From assembly GCF_003254505.1 (NCBI RefSeq), contig NZ_QFYP01000001.1, positions 728,001 to 792,000 of the forward strand: a DNA stretch of 64,000 nt, given 5' to 3'. This DNA is from Phenylobacterium hankyongense. Lineage in GTDB: Bacteria; Pseudomonadota; Alphaproteobacteria; Caulobacterales; Caulobacteraceae. Shown one piece after another: positions 1-9,809 of the stretch (the stretch's first letter is position 1; each line of letters opens with the position of its first letter). Made by a program: the position numbers and the translations under genes. Under the pieces are notes generated by a model. That model worked only from the letters and a program-made list of their open reading frames with translations. It was not told the DNA's origin and made no database searches.

Positions 1-2
1 CC

Positions 3-1712
<1,710 letters not shown>

Positions 1713-1731
1713 AGCGCGCGGGCGGGGCCGC

Positions 1732-1935
1732 TCAGAGCTGGTTGAACTCGCCGCAGCGGCATTTCACGACCAGGTCCGACAGCACGGCGCGGTCCTTGGC
1801 GGTGAAGATCAGGTCGTCGCAAGCCCCGCAGACGAAGCGGATGGAGTCGGCGTCCTGCGGCGCGGCGGTGGGCGGAACGACGGTGCGGCGTCCCACGAAC
1901 AGGCCGGGAAAGGTGCGCATGGGGACCGACAGCAT
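1732..1935 (-). CDS. Small four-cysteine zinc-ribbon-like protein, unknown function
   Basis: A 67-aa protein whose second half carries two cysteine pairs, CGAC (about residues 36-39) and CRC (about 59-61), spaced like a rubredoxin-type or zinc-ribbon knuckle. I see no other domain, no signal peptide and no membrane segment. A clear Shine-Dalgarno (GAGGAG, about 8 bases before the ATG at 1935) supports it as a real gene. It converges on lepA. Function is not recognised; a metal-binding or nucleic-acid-binding role is only inferred from the cysteines. Confidence 0.6.
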   Translation of the reverse strand: MLSVPMRTFPGLFVGRRTVVPPTAAPQDADSIRFVCGACDDLIFTAKDRAVLSDLVVKCRCGEFNQL

Positions 1936-2086
1936 CTACGGAACTCCTCGATCAGCCGCCGACGGACCCGACGGCGCTTCGCATCTGCAAACCCTTGTCG
2001 CGCATATTTGTTGCGGCGCAATGGCAGAGATGTGTGAATAGCGCTCTTTCCCTTATCCGGTAAGGGAATTGCACTGCACCACGGCG

Positions 2087-2458
2087 TCAGCGCGCGGAGG
2101 GCGGCACGCGCCGCCAGAGCACCACCACATAGGCGAACACCGCCAGGTAGGCGGCGGCGAACGCCCAGATCGGCAGCGGCCAGTAGATGACGCCGTTCAC
2201 CCATCGCATGATCAGCGGCGGCTCGGCCCGGGCGCCCGCCAGCCGGTCCTGCCACAGCGTCAGGAAGCAGGCGCGGCCAAGCACGGCCTGCAGCGCCACC
2301 ACCGCCATCGACGCCAGGTGCAGCGCCCGCCACCAGCGGACCCGCACCCAGGCCCAGCCCCGCCACGCCCCCAGCGGAATCGCGGCCAGCCCGAAGACGT
2401 TGAAGGCGATGACGGCCAGGTGGATCGCAAGCACCGTCTGGGCGAGGACCGGACTCAT
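2087..2458 (-). CDS. DUF2784 integral membrane protein
   Basis: A 123-aa protein with three or four hydrophobic segments. The motif GRACFLTLWQDRL (around residues 61-73) corresponds to the conserved C-x-LT-x-W/E core of the DUF2784 family. These proteins are small inner-membrane proteins of unknown function. It stands alone on the minus strand; about 150 bases separate it from the divergent entericidin gene. No strong ribosome site precedes the ATG at 2458. Family assignment is fairly secure; no role can be given. Confidence 0.75.
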   Translation of the reverse strand: MSPVLAQTVLAIHLAVIAFNVFGLAAIPLGAWRGWAWVRVRWWRALHLASMAVVALQAVLGRACFLTLWQDRLAGARAEPPLIMRWVNGVIYWPLPIWAFAAAYLAVFAYVVVLWRRVPPSAR

Positions 2459-2608
2459 CGGGCGAGCTTAGGCGTCCTTTTCCCCGCGGTGGAGGAGGGA
2501 CATGCGCAGCCGATGAGCAACCGACTTCAGGCTCTCGCCCAAATCCTGCCGCAAGCTTGACTATCAAGCAGTCGCCCGGCATCGGGCATCTGCGACAAAG
2601 GGGAAGCC

Positions 2609-2746
2609 ATGCGCAAACTGATCGTCTTCGCCGCCGCCGCTGCGGCGCTCTGGGTTTCGGGCTGCAACACCGTCTCCGGCCTCGGCCGCGACATGCAGGC
2701 GGCGGGTCAGGCGGTCACCGGCACGGCCGAGGACGTCAAGCGCTAG
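2609..2746 (+). CDS. Entericidin A/B family small lipoprotein
   Basis: A 45-aa lipoprotein. The N-terminus is a basic start (MRK), a hydrophobic run and a lipobox ending WVSGC, so Cys19 would be lipidated. The mature part (NTVSGLGRDMQAAGQAVTG) has the entericidin signature of a Gly-x-Asp-x-x-x-x-Gly amphipathic stretch. Family members are stress-induced membrane lipoproteins, EcnA/EcnB being an antidote/toxin pair in enterobacteria; only one is present here, so toxin activity should not be assumed. An AAGGGGAA ribosome site lies just before the ATG. Confidence 0.85.
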   Translation: MRKLIVFAAAAAALWVSGCNTVSGLGRDMQAAGQAVTGTAEDVKR

Positions 2747-2910
2747 AGTATCGGAGCGCGGGCTGCGGGGCGCGGGTTCGGAAGCCTGAACGGCAACCCG
2801 AATCCGAGCCCGACGCCCGGCCCAAAACGGGTCGCCCGGTCCCGAAAAAATCGCTTTTTGGCTGCGACCTAAGCGCCGCAGCCCTTACGCTTTCAGGGCC
2901 GAAGGCGCAT

Positions 2911-3315
2911 ATGGCGCGCATGGCTGAAATCGCTCATCCGCTGCTTCCGTCCGTCTTCCGCGGTCTGAAGGGCCGTTGCCCTGCCTGCGGCGAGGGCAAG
3001 CTGTTCTGGAAATACCTCAAGGTCTCCGCCCGCTGCGAAAAGTGCGACCACGACCTGGCGCGCTATCCCGCCGACGACGGTCCGGCCTACCTGACCATCC
3101 TGGTGGTCGGCCACCTGATCGTGGCCCCGCTGCTGTTCTTCCCGATCGTCTGGCAGTCCTCGCCGGCCTATTCGCTGCCGCTGATCCTGATCCCGCTGGC
3201 TCTGATCACCCTGGCGCTGCTGCCGCGCATCAAGGGCGGCTGGATCGGGCTGATGTATGCGCTCGGCGTGAAGGACACCGACGCCCACCTCCACACCGCC
3301 GACGCCGCCGACTAG
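2911..3315 (+). CDS. DUF983 membrane protein with N-terminal zinc-ribbon cysteines
   Basis: A 134-aa protein of the DUF983 family. The N-terminal part has two CxxC pairs (CPAC near residue 26 and CEKC near 46) in the context RGLKGRCPACGEGKLF typical of the family. Two transmembrane helices follow (about residues 64-84 and 92-110), then a short cytoplasmic tail. The start at 2911 is chosen because GAAGG lies 5 bases upstream; a second in-frame ATG at 2920 is possible. DUF983 proteins are common in alphaproteobacteria; their function is unknown. Confidence 0.85.
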   Translation: MARMAEIAHPLLPSVFRGLKGRCPACGEGKLFWKYLKVSARCEKCDHDLARYPADDGPAYLTILVVGHLIVAPLLFFPIVWQSSPAYSLPLILIPLALITLALLPRIKGGWIGLMYALGVKDTDAHLHTADAAD

Positions 3316-3339
3316 GCGCCGTGCGCCCGCGCGCGCTCC

Positions 3340-3365
3340 GGAACCTGTGCTGTACCCCGCCCGTT
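3340..3365 (+). promoter_or_regulatory. EcfG-type general stress promoter for the DUF3309 gene
   Basis: GGAAC (3340-3344) and CGTT (3362-3365) are separated by exactly 17 bases, a perfect match to the alphaproteobacterial EcfG/SigT general stress consensus GGAAC-N16/17-CGTT. It sits 44 bases upstream of the DUF3309 start codon, which leaves room for a leader of about 35 bases. Confidence 0.75.
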
Positions 3366-3408
3366 TGGCCCGGCGGAGTGGGGGCACGGCTGAAGGAGAG
3401 AGACGCCC

Positions 3409-3567
3409 ATGGGCTTAGGCACCATACTTATCATCATCCTGATCCTGTTGTTGATCGGGGCGCTTCCGAGCTGGGGCTACAGCCGCAGCTGGGGCTATTT
3501 CCCGAGCGGCGGCCTGGGCCTGGTGCTGGTGATCATCATCATCCTGGTCCTGATGGGCCGAATATAG
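3409..3567 (+). CDS. DUF3309 small hydrophobic protein
   Basis: A 52-aa protein made of two very hydrophobic helices (residues 4-19 and 36-49) around a central ALPSWGYSRSWGYFPSGG motif that defines DUF3309. The ATG at 3409 has a good AAGGAGAG ribosome site about 8 bases upstream. The EcfG-type promoter just upstream suggests general stress control. It is followed by a perfect hairpin at 3604-3633. It probably sits in the inner membrane; its molecular role is unknown. Confidence 0.9.
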   Translation: MGLGTILIIILILLLIGALPSWGYSRSWGYFPSGGLGLVLVIIIILVLMGRI

Positions 3568-3603
3568 GCCCGAGGCCTCTGGCCTGAACGCACAAATCAC
3601 CTA

Positions 3604-3633
3604 GCATCCCCCCGGTTCGCGCCGGGGGGATGC
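3604..3633 (+). promoter_or_regulatory. Perfect 12-bp hairpin ending at the start codon of the next gene
   Basis: Arms 3604-3615 and 3622-3633 are perfectly complementary (GCATCCCCCCGG with CCGGGGGGATGC) with a 6-base TTCGCG loop. The stem ends directly at the ATG at 3634. There is no T-run, so it is not a classical terminator on either strand. It may end the DUF3309 transcript or occlude ribosomes on the symporter gene if that start is used. Confidence 0.6.
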
Positions 3634-4959
3634 ATGGCTGTTTCAGACGCTGAGGTCGGGACGCTGGCGGGCGGCGCGACGCCGATGTCGGCCTTCGCCC
3701 GCATCAAGGCCATCCTCGGCGGCTCGGCCGGCAACCTCGTCGAGTGGTACGACTGGTTCGCCTACACCTCGACCAGCCTGTATTTCGCCAAGCACTTCTT
3801 CCCGCACGGCGACAAGGTCGACCAGCAGCTGCAGACCGCCGCCATCTTCGCGGCCGGGTTCATCGCCCGGCCCCTGGGCGCCTGGCTGATGGGCGTCTAC
3901 GCCGACCGGGCGGGGCGGCGCGCCGCGCTCACCCTCTCGGTGGCGCTGATGAGCCTGGGCTCCTTCGCCATCGCCATCCTGCCCACCTATGCCCAGATCG
4001 GGGTCGCCGCGCAGTTCCTGCTGCTGGCGGCGCGGCTGGTGCAGGGCCTGTCGCTGGGCGGCGAATACGGGGCCAGCGCCACCTACATGGCCGAGATGGC
4101 CGGGCGCGAGCGCCGGGGCTTCTGGTCGTCGTTCCAGTACGTGACCCTGATCGGCGGCCAGCTCACCGCCCTGCTGGTGCTGGTGGTCGTGCAGCACCTG
4201 CTGTCGAAGGCGGCGCTGGAGGCCTGGGGCTGGCGCATCCCGTTCGCCATCGGCGGCCTCCTGGCCATCGTGGTGTTCTGGATCCGCACCGGTCTCGACG
4301 AGACCCGCGCCTACCTGAACGCCGCCAAGGAGACCCCGCGCCGCGGCCAGACCATGAGCCTGCTGCGGGAACATCCGCGGGAGACCGCGGCGATCCTGAC
4401 GCTCACGGCGGCCGGGTCGCTCTCCTTCTACGCCTACACCACCTACATGCAGAAGTTCCTGGTCAACACCTCGGGCTTCGACAAGGACACCGCCACGGCG
4501 ATCATGGCCGGGGTGCTTGTCGCCTACATGCTGATCCAGCCGCTGGTCGGCTGGGCCTCGGACCACGTGGGCCGCAAGACCACCATGGCGGTCGGGCTGG
4601 GAGCCGGGGCCCTGGCCACCTATCCGGTGATGAGCGCCATCGCCGGCGCCCACTCGGCGGGCCTGGCCTTCGGGCTGATTCTGCTGCTGGTCGCCTGCCA
4701 TTCCGGCTATTCGGCGGTGAACGCCGCGGTGAAGGCCGAGCTCTTCCCGGCGCACGTCCGCGCCCTCGGCGTCGCCCTGCCCTACGCGATCGCCAACGCC
4801 GTCTTCGGGGGCACGGCGGAATATGTCGCCGGCTGGCTGAAGAAGCTTCACGTGGAGAGCGGATTCTACCTCTATGTGGCGGTGGTGATGACGGTGGCGG
4901 CCGTGGTCGCCGTCCGGCTGCGCAACACCAATGTCACCAGCCTGATCGCCGAGGACTGA
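3634..4959 (+). CDS. MFS transporter, metabolite:H+ symporter (KgtP-like)
   Basis: A 441-aa, 12-helix secondary transporter of the MHS subfamily, which imports di- and tricarboxylates, betaines or related metabolites with protons. The first helix carries the family hallmark GNLVEWYDWFAY, followed by the loop 2-3 motif GVYADRAGRRAAL and the LVQGLSLGGEYGAS motif of helix 4. The substrate cannot be read from sequence; alpha-ketoglutarate permease is the nearest familiar relative. The ATG at 3634 abuts a perfect hairpin and has no free ribosome site; an internal ATG at 3685 (MSAFARIKAI) is also a plausible start. The DUF599 gene follows after 3 bases, so the two are probably co-transcribed. Confidence 0.9.
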   Translation: MAVSDAEVGTLAGGATPMSAFARIKAILGGSAGNLVEWYDWFAYTSTSLYFAKHFFPHGDKVDQQLQTAAIFAAGFIARPLGAWLMGVYADRAGRRAALTLSVALMSLGSFAIAILPTYAQIGVAAQFLLLAARLVQGLSLGGEYGASATYMAEMAGRERRGFWSSFQYVTLIGGQLTALLVLVVVQHLLSKAALEAWGWRIPFAIGGLLAIVVFWIRTGLDETRAYLNAAKETPRRGQTMSLLREHPRETAAILTLTAAGSLSFYAYTTYMQKFLVNTSGFDKDTATAIMAGVLVAYMLIQPLVGWASDHVGRKTTMAVGLGAGALATYPVMSAIAGAHSAGLAFGLILLLVACHSGYSAVNAAVKAELFPAHVRALGVALPYAIANAVFGGTAEYVAGWLKKLHVESGFYLYVAVVMTVAAVVAVRLRNTNVTSLIAED

Positions 4960-4962
4960 GAC

Positions 4963-5670
4963 GTGCGCATCCCCCTGCAGCCGATGGACGTCGCCGCCTT
5001 GGCCTTCTTCGCGCTGTGCTGGCTGTTCTACGAGCCGCTGCTGAAGGCCCTGGGCAAGCGGCGGGGCGGCGGCCTGATCAACACCGACCTGACCGTCATC
5101 CGCACCGCCTGGATGCGCAACATGGTCGGCCGCGAGAACCGGTTCATGGACGGCCAGCTGCTGGGCCAAGCGCTGAACTCGTCCTCCTTCTTCGCCTCGT
5201 CCAACCTGATCCTGATCGCCGCCATCGCCAGCGCCATGTTCGGCGGCGAGCGGACCTTCCGCTCGGCCTCCAGCCTGGTGGTGATCCAGACGTCCTCGCG
5301 GCTGTTGTTCGAGGCGCAGCTGTCGCTGGTGCTGATCACCCTGGCCCGCGGCCTGCTCGACCTGATCTGGGCGATCCGGCAGATGAACTACACCATCGCC
5401 GCCATCGGCGCCGTCCCGGTGCGGGTGGAGGACGAGAAGCGCCACGTGTTCGGCGACATCGTCGCGCGGCTGCTGAACCCGGCGCTGTCCTCGTTCAACG
5501 CCGGCGTGCGGGCCTATTATTTCGCCCTGGCGGCGGCGGCCTGGCTGTTCGGCCCCCTCGCCTTCATAGCGGCCACGGCGGGGGCCGTGAGCCTGCTCGT
5601 GTGGCGTCAGCGGCGATCGCCGGCGGCCGGAGCCATCGCCGACCTGCGCCGGCTTCTGGCCGACACCTAG
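4963..5670 (+). CDS. DUF599 family membrane protein
   Basis: A 235-aa protein with an N-terminal hydrophobic helix, a RTAWMRNMV region typical of DUF599, and further membrane segments (about residues 74-96, 110-130, 180-220). It starts with GTG three bases after the symporter stop and so is translationally linked to it. Its stop codon shares a CTAG tetranucleotide with the stop of the convergent mmcQ gene (4-base overlap). Family function is unknown. Confidence 0.85.
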   Translation: MRIPLQPMDVAALAFFALCWLFYEPLLKALGKRRGGGLINTDLTVIRTAWMRNMVGRENRFMDGQLLGQALNSSSFFASSNLILIAAIASAMFGGERTFRSASSLVVIQTSSRLLFEAQLSLVLITLARGLLDLIWAIRQMNYTIAAIGAVPVRVEDEKRHVFGDIVARLLNPALSSFNAGVRAYYFALAAAAWLFGPLAFIAATAGAVSLLVWRQRRSPAAGAIADLRRLLADT

Positions 5671-6005
5671 GCCAGCCCCAGCTCGCGTTTCTGGATGCGG
5701 GTGAGCTTGGCGGCGACGAGCGCGTGCGACGTCGCCAGCCAATCCGACACCTCCGCCGCGTCCACCTCGCCGAGTTCCACCGCGACCCAGTGGCCGCGGG
5801 CCAGATACGGCGCCTGCCGACCGGGGCCGCCCTCGGTCAGCGCCATGAAGCCGATCTCGGTCACCTTGAACGACAGGCCCCCGCCGAGGCCGCAGATGGC
5901 GAACACCTTGCCGCCGACCTTATAGACGTCCGACCCGCCCCACTGGACGATCCGCGTAACGGCAGGCAGAGCCAGGGCGGCGGCGTTCACGTCGTCCCGG
6001 GTCAT
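5667..6005 (-). CDS. MmcQ/YjbR family DNA-binding-like protein
   Basis: A 112-aa protein of the MmcQ/YjbR fold, a double-wing helix-turn-helix-like family. Typical parts are the start MTRDDVNAAALALPAV, the WGGSDVYKVGGKVFAI strand pair and YLARGHWVAVELGE in the middle. The family resembles DNA-binding proteins structurally, but no target is known. It lies 17 bases downstream of msrA on the same strand, so the two are probably one transcript. Confidence 0.85.
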   Translation of the reverse strand: MTRDDVNAAALALPAVTRIVQWGGSDVYKVGGKVFAICGLGGGLSFKVTEIGFMALTEGGPGRQAPYLARGHWVAVELGEVDAAEVSDWLATSHALVAAKLTRIQKRELGLA

Positions 6006-6022
6006 CCGGCCTCGCGACCGCT

Positions 6023-6676
6023 CTAGGCCTGGACGCCGACGCCGATCGGGCAGGTCACGCCGGTGCCGCCGATCCCGCAGTAGCCGTTGGGGTTCTTCGC
6101 CAGGTACTGCTGGTGGTAGTCCTCGGCGAAATAGAATGGGCCGGCCGGCTCGATCTCGGTGGTCACCTTGCCATAGCCCTGCGCGCCGAGCGCGGCCTGG
6201 TAGGCCTCCTTCGACGCCTCGGCGGCCCGCGCCTGAGCGTCGTTGATCGGATAGACGCCCGAGCGGTACTGGGTGCCGACGTCATTGCCCTGGCGCATGC
6301 CCTGGGTGGGGTCATGGCCCTCCCAGAAGGTCTTCAGCAGGTCGGTGTAGGTGATCGCCTTGGGGTCATAGACCACCAGCACCGCCTCGGTATGGCCGGT
6401 CTGCCCGCTGCAGACCTCCTCGTAGGTCGGGTTCGGCGTCAGGCCGTCCACGTAGCCGACCGCGGTCACATAGACCCCGGGCAGGTTCCAGAAGATCCGC
6501 TCCACGCCCCAGAAGCAGCCCATGGCGAACACCGCGGTCTCGTAGCCCTCCGGATAGGGGCCCTTCAGCGGATGGCCGTTGACGAAGTGGGTCTCGGCGG
6601 TGGGGATCGGATGCTGGCGGCCGCGCAATGCGGTCTCGGGTGTCGGCAGCTCGAGGGACTTCTTGCCGAAAAGCAT
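6023..6676 (-). CDS. msrA: Peptide-methionine (S)-S-oxide reductase
   Basis: MsrA repairs oxidised methionine (S-sulfoxide) in proteins using a reactive cysteine recycled by thioredoxin. The catalytic motif GCFWG is present with Cys54, together with the GYxxGxxxxPxYxxVCxGxTGHxExVxVxYDP core and a C-terminal [11 protein letters not shown] carrying a likely resolving cysteine. The protein is 217 aa. I start it at 6676 because AAGGAGG lies 8 bases upstream; the open frame continues further back only by reading through the antisense of the tRNA-Ser gene. Downstream is mmcQ. Confidence 0.96.
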   Translation of the reverse strand: MLFGKKSLELPTPETALRGRQHPIPTAETHFVNGHPLKGPYPEGYETAVFAMGCFWGVERIFWNLPGVYVTAVGYVDGLTPNPTYEEVCSGQTGHTEAVLVVYDPKAITYTDLLKTFWEGHDPTQGMRQGNDVGTQYRSGVYPINDAQARAAEASKEAYQAALGAQGYGKVTTEIEPAGPFYFAEDYHQQYLAKNPNGYCGIGGTGVTCPIGVGVQA

Positions 6677-6840
6677 GGTGCGGGCCTCCTTGCGCTGGCC
6701 CCGGAAGATAGGCGCTCGCCGGCGCGATTGCACGTTCGCGGGCGCCCCGAATGGCCGACGCGGCCAACCGCCGCTTGCCGGGACAGGGTCGCTCAGTATA
6801 TTCCCCGCCTTCCGCTGGGGGTCCGCCTCCTGTGGCGCGT

Positions 6841-6930
6841 GGTGAGGTGGCCGAGTGGCTGAAGGCGCACGCTTGGAAAGCGTGTTTACGGGAAACCGTA
6901 ACGAGGGTTCGAATCCCTCTCTCACCGCCA
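6841..6930 (+). tRNA. tRNA-Ser, anticodon GGA
   Basis: A 90-base class II tRNA. The 7-bp acceptor stem is GGTGAGG with TCTCACC (last pair G-T), followed by discriminator G and an encoded CCA at 6928-6930. The anticodon stem CACGC/GCGTG holds loop TTGGAAA with anticodon GGA. A long variable arm (TTTACGGGAAACCGTAA region) and the T-loop GGTTCGAATCC are clear. The long arm and the GGA anticodon define tRNA-Ser. Confidence 0.97.
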
Positions 6931-7012
6931 CTCTTCCTTCAGCTGGATCCTTGGGATCGAGACGCTCGGAACGGCGCGCGCGGGTTCAGCCCGTGCGGAC
7001 TGCGCTCGTACG

Positions 7013-8821
7013 TCAGGGCTCCAGGCGCGCCAGCGGATCGCCGGGCTCGGCGAGCAGGCGTGAGGCGTAGGGCGCCAGGTCGGTCGCCCCGCGCCCGGCC
7101 GGCTTTCCGCGGCTGTTGAACAGGTTGGTGACCGAGCTCCCGTCCGGCCGGGCGGACCGCTGGACGATCACGCCGTCGCGGTGGTGGGTGGCCATCTCGG
7201 GGAACTCGCAGGCCAGGCGCGGTTCGCGCAGCAGGGCGGCGAGCAGCTCGGCGCGGTCCGGGCGCAGCTCGTCGAGCTTGTCGCTGGTCATCAGCACCCC
7301 GCCGGCCAGGCCCGCGAACAGCGCCAGCGACCGGACCTGCTCGTCGCTGAGTTCGTGGAAACGATCGCGCAGCAGGACGCAGTCGGGGTCGGCCTGCCAG
7401 AGGATGCCGGAGGCGTGGTTGCGGGTGACCTGGTCGCGCAGCAGGCTCTCGGCGGAATAGTCGCCCCGCCAGCTCACGCCGACGTCGCGGCCGATACGCA
7501 TGGCGTCCACCAGCCCCACGGAAGCCCACAGCGGGCAGCCGCAGCCGAGCCACAGCGCGTCGCCGATCTCCTCGCGGATCAGCTCGGCCATCCGTCGCCA
7601 GATGGCGATGCGGGACAGCCCCTCCTCGCGCCAGACCGCGCGGTCGGGCCCGTACTCCGCGCCGAACAACATGAAGTCGGTCTTGAAGTAGCCGCAGCCC
7701 CAGCTCCGCCAGGTCCGGAAGACGGTGCGGATATAGGCCTCGGCGTCCGGATGGGTGATGTCGAGCGGGTAGTATTCCTCGCTGCGCTTGTGCCAGCGGA
7801 ACTCGCCATAGAACTTCATGTGCGCCAGCGGCTCGCCGCCGGCGCGTTCGCGGACCACCCAGTCGGGGTGCTCGCGGAACAGGCGGCTGCGGTTGCCGAC
7901 CATGAACGGCGCGATCCAGAGGCCCGGGACGAAGCCGGCCTGGGCGATATCCCGCACCAGCGGCGCCATTCCGCGCGGGAACTGCGGCTTGACGTCCAGC
8001 CAGTCGCCCATCTCCGGCGTGAAGCCGTCGTCGATCAGGAACACGTCGAGCGGAACCTGATGCCGGTCGCGGAACGCCGCGGCGGCGGCCAGGTGCTCGA
8101 GGATCGAGGGCTCGTCGATGGCGGCGTAGAGGTTGTACCAGGAGCACCAGCCGGTCAGCCGGCGCTCCAGGCGGCGCGGCGACAGGGGCGAGGCGGCGGC
8201 CACGGCGCGGGACCAGTCGCGCAAGCCGCCCTCCACTTCGTCGTGTCCGAACAGCAGCAGCGGCTCGGCGGCCAGCCGGCCCTGGTGCGGGACGCGGTCC
8301 CAGAGGGTCTCGACGTCGAGGCTGAACCGGGCCGGATCGGCGGAGAAGCGCAGGCGGCTCTGGAAGTGCTCGTGGCGGGTGAAGCCCAGCACCACCGCGC
8401 CGGCGCCGTCGCGCGGCAGCAGGGCGGTGAAGGCGAACCCCAGGCGCGGGGACCGCGCGGGGTTGTCGTCCGCCGCCGGCTCGCCGGGCGCAGCGAAATA
8501 GCTGCCGTCCCAGCTCTGGTAGCCGTTGCGCAGGTAGCGCTCGACGCCCTCCACCGCCAGGAACCGCACGCCGAGGCTGTCGACCGGGTGATCCGGCGAC
8601 AGGCCGGCCAGCGTCACCGTCAGCTCCAGGCCGTGGGCGCCGGGCGCGATCCCCAGGGTCATGCGCGCGCCGCCGAAGGCTCCGGCCAGCCGCCAGGCGA
8701 TCTGCCCCTCGGTCACGGTCCGCGAGGCCACCGGCGGCGAGGCCCCGTCGATCAGCGGCTCAATCCCGCCGAGCGTCAGGCCCCGGCCGTGGAAGGCCGC
8801 GCGGGCGGCGTCAAACTCCAT
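7013..8821 (-). CDS. GH36-type alpha-galactosidase
   Basis: A 602-aa glycoside hydrolase of clan GH-D, retaining, acting on alpha-galactosides. Residues 1-200 form the N-terminal beta-domain (LRNGYQSWDGSYF near 98-109), followed by a TIM barrel with GWCSWYNLY (224-232), DVFLIDDGF (259-267), the nucleophile motif FKTDF with Asp382 and the acid/base Asp446 in RIGRDV. There is no signal peptide, so it should act in the cytoplasm on imported sugars. It is the last gene of the minus-strand operon; the ATG at 8821 overlaps the preceding gene by 11 bases. A GTG at 8839 would add six residues. Alpha-N-acetylgalactosaminidase activity cannot be excluded. Confidence 0.88.
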   Translation of the reverse strand: MEFDAARAAFHGRGLTLGGIEPLIDGASPPVASRTVTEGQIAWRLAGAFGGARMTLGIAPGAHGLELTVTLAGLSPDHPVDSLGVRFLAVEGVERYLRNGYQSWDGSYFAAPGEPAADDNPARSPRLGFAFTALLPRDGAGAVVLGFTRHEHFQSRLRFSADPARFSLDVETLWDRVPHQGRLAAEPLLLFGHDEVEGGLRDWSRAVAAASPLSPRRLERRLTGWCSWYNLYAAIDEPSILEHLAAAAAFRDRHQVPLDVFLIDDGFTPEMGDWLDVKPQFPRGMAPLVRDIAQAGFVPGLWIAPFMVGNRSRLFREHPDWVVRERAGGEPLAHMKFYGEFRWHKRSEEYYPLDITHPDAEAYIRTVFRTWRSWGCGYFKTDFMLFGAEYGPDRAVWREEGLSRIAIWRRMAELIREEIGDALWLGCGCPLWASVGLVDAMRIGRDVGVSWRGDYSAESLLRDQVTRNHASGILWQADPDCVLLRDRFHELSDEQVRSLALFAGLAGGVLMTSDKLDELRPDRAELLAALLREPRLACEFPEMATHHRDGVIVQRSARPDGSSVTNLFNSRGKPAGRGATDLAPYASRLLAEPGDPLARLEP

Positions 8822-9809
8822 CGGAGAGCCGGATCTCACGGCGTTCGTCGGCGGACTGGCGGGCGGCGAGCGCCAGGCGCAGGCTCGCCTCGCCCTCGGC
8901 GAGCGGGACCATGGGCGGACGGCCCTCGCGGATGGCGGCGGCCAGGTCGGCCAGCTGGGCGACGAACGGATCGGTCACGCCCGCCACGTTCTCGTCGGCG
9001 ACGTCCGGCGCGGTGCGGGTGAGCACGGCGTTGTTCCAGTCCTCGAACCGGCCGGTGTGGCGTTCGGCCACCAGCCGCCATTCCTTCTGCCAGCGGCCGG
9101 GGATGGCGGCGTTGCTGGCGTTGAGGTTGGCGATGCGCCCGTCGTCCCAACCAAACACGATCGCCGACACGTCTTCGACGTCGTAGCCGGGCGTGTCGTG
9201 GTGGAAGAGGTTGGCGGCGCGCGCGTAGACGGTGTCCGGCTCGCCCATGAACAGGCGCACCAGGTCGATCAGGTGGATCACCTGCTCCAGCATCTGGCCG
9301 CCGGAGCGGGCCCGCTCGCGCCACCAGGGCGCATGCAGGGCGTTGCAGTGGTAGCTGCCGGCGAACAGGCCGACGGGACCGGTCTCGCCCGTCGCCTCCA
9401 GCGCGCGCCAGCGGGCGACCGCATCGCCGAACCGGTACATGAAGCCCACCGCCGCGCGGACGTTCGCGGCCTCCACCGCCTCGACCATGCGCCGCGCCGT
9501 GGGCAGGTCGAGGGCGATGGGCTTCTCCACCAGCAGGTGGACGCCGCGGGAAGCGGCCAGCTCCGCCTCGCCGGTGCGGGCGTAGGGCGGCGTGGCGACG
9601 ATCAGCAGGTCGAGCGTCGACTCGTCCAGCATGCGGACGACGTCGGTGTAGGGCGTCCCGCCGTGCTGGCGGGCGAAGGCGGCGGTCCGCTCCGGATCGC
9701 GCCCGCAACAGGCGACGACCTCCAGCTCGTCGGGCCGTTTCGCCGCCGCGCCGAGATGGCGTGCGCCGATCCCGCCGCACCCCAGGAGCCCCAAACGCAA
9801 CCGGCTCAT
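8811..9809 (-). CDS. Gfo/Idh/MocA family NAD(P)-dependent oxidoreductase
   Basis: A 332-aa sugar or cyclitol dehydrogenase. The Rossmann motif GLLGCGGIGARH (residues 7-18) and the EKPIALD motif (Glu95-Lys96-Pro97) are canonical, and HLIDLVRLFMG in the C-terminal half fits the substrate domain. Family members oxidise hydroxyl groups of hexoses, inositols or glycosides, often at C3. It overlaps the MDR gene by an ATGA tetranucleotide (9806-9809), so they are translationally coupled. In this operon it could oxidise a galactoside or the sugar released by the GH36 enzyme; that is inference. Confidence 0.9.
   Translation of the reverse strand: MSRLRLGLLGCGGIGARHLGAAAKRPDELEVVACCGRDPERTAAFARQHGGTPYTDVVRMLDESTLDLLIVATPPYARTGEAELAASRGVHLLVEKPIALDLPTARRMVEAVEAANVRAAVGFMYRFGDAVARWRALEATGETGPVGLFAGSYHCNALHAPWWRERARSGGQMLEQVIHLIDLVRLFMGEPDTVYARAANLFHHDTPGYDVEDVSAIVFGWDDGRIANLNASNAAIPGRWQKEWRLVAERHTGRFEDWNNAVLTRTAPDVADENVAGVTDPFVAQLADLAAAIREGRPPMVPLAEGEASLRLALAARQSADERREIRLSDGV

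Noticed and set aside
2846-2868. AT-rich imperfect hairpin between entericidin and DUF983
   Set aside because: Pairing of the A-run and T-run is interrupted by mismatches, and no terminator T-tract follows; too weak to list.
3643-5742. 699-aa minus-strand open frame across the symporter and DUF599 genes
   Set aside because: Composition is Gly/Gln/Arg/His-rich with no domain; it mirrors real coding on the plus strand, as expected in high-GC DNA.
6677-6931. 85-residue N-terminal extension of msrA
   Set aside because: It translates the antisense of the tRNA-Ser gene, and a perfect AAGGAGG precedes the ATG at 6676.
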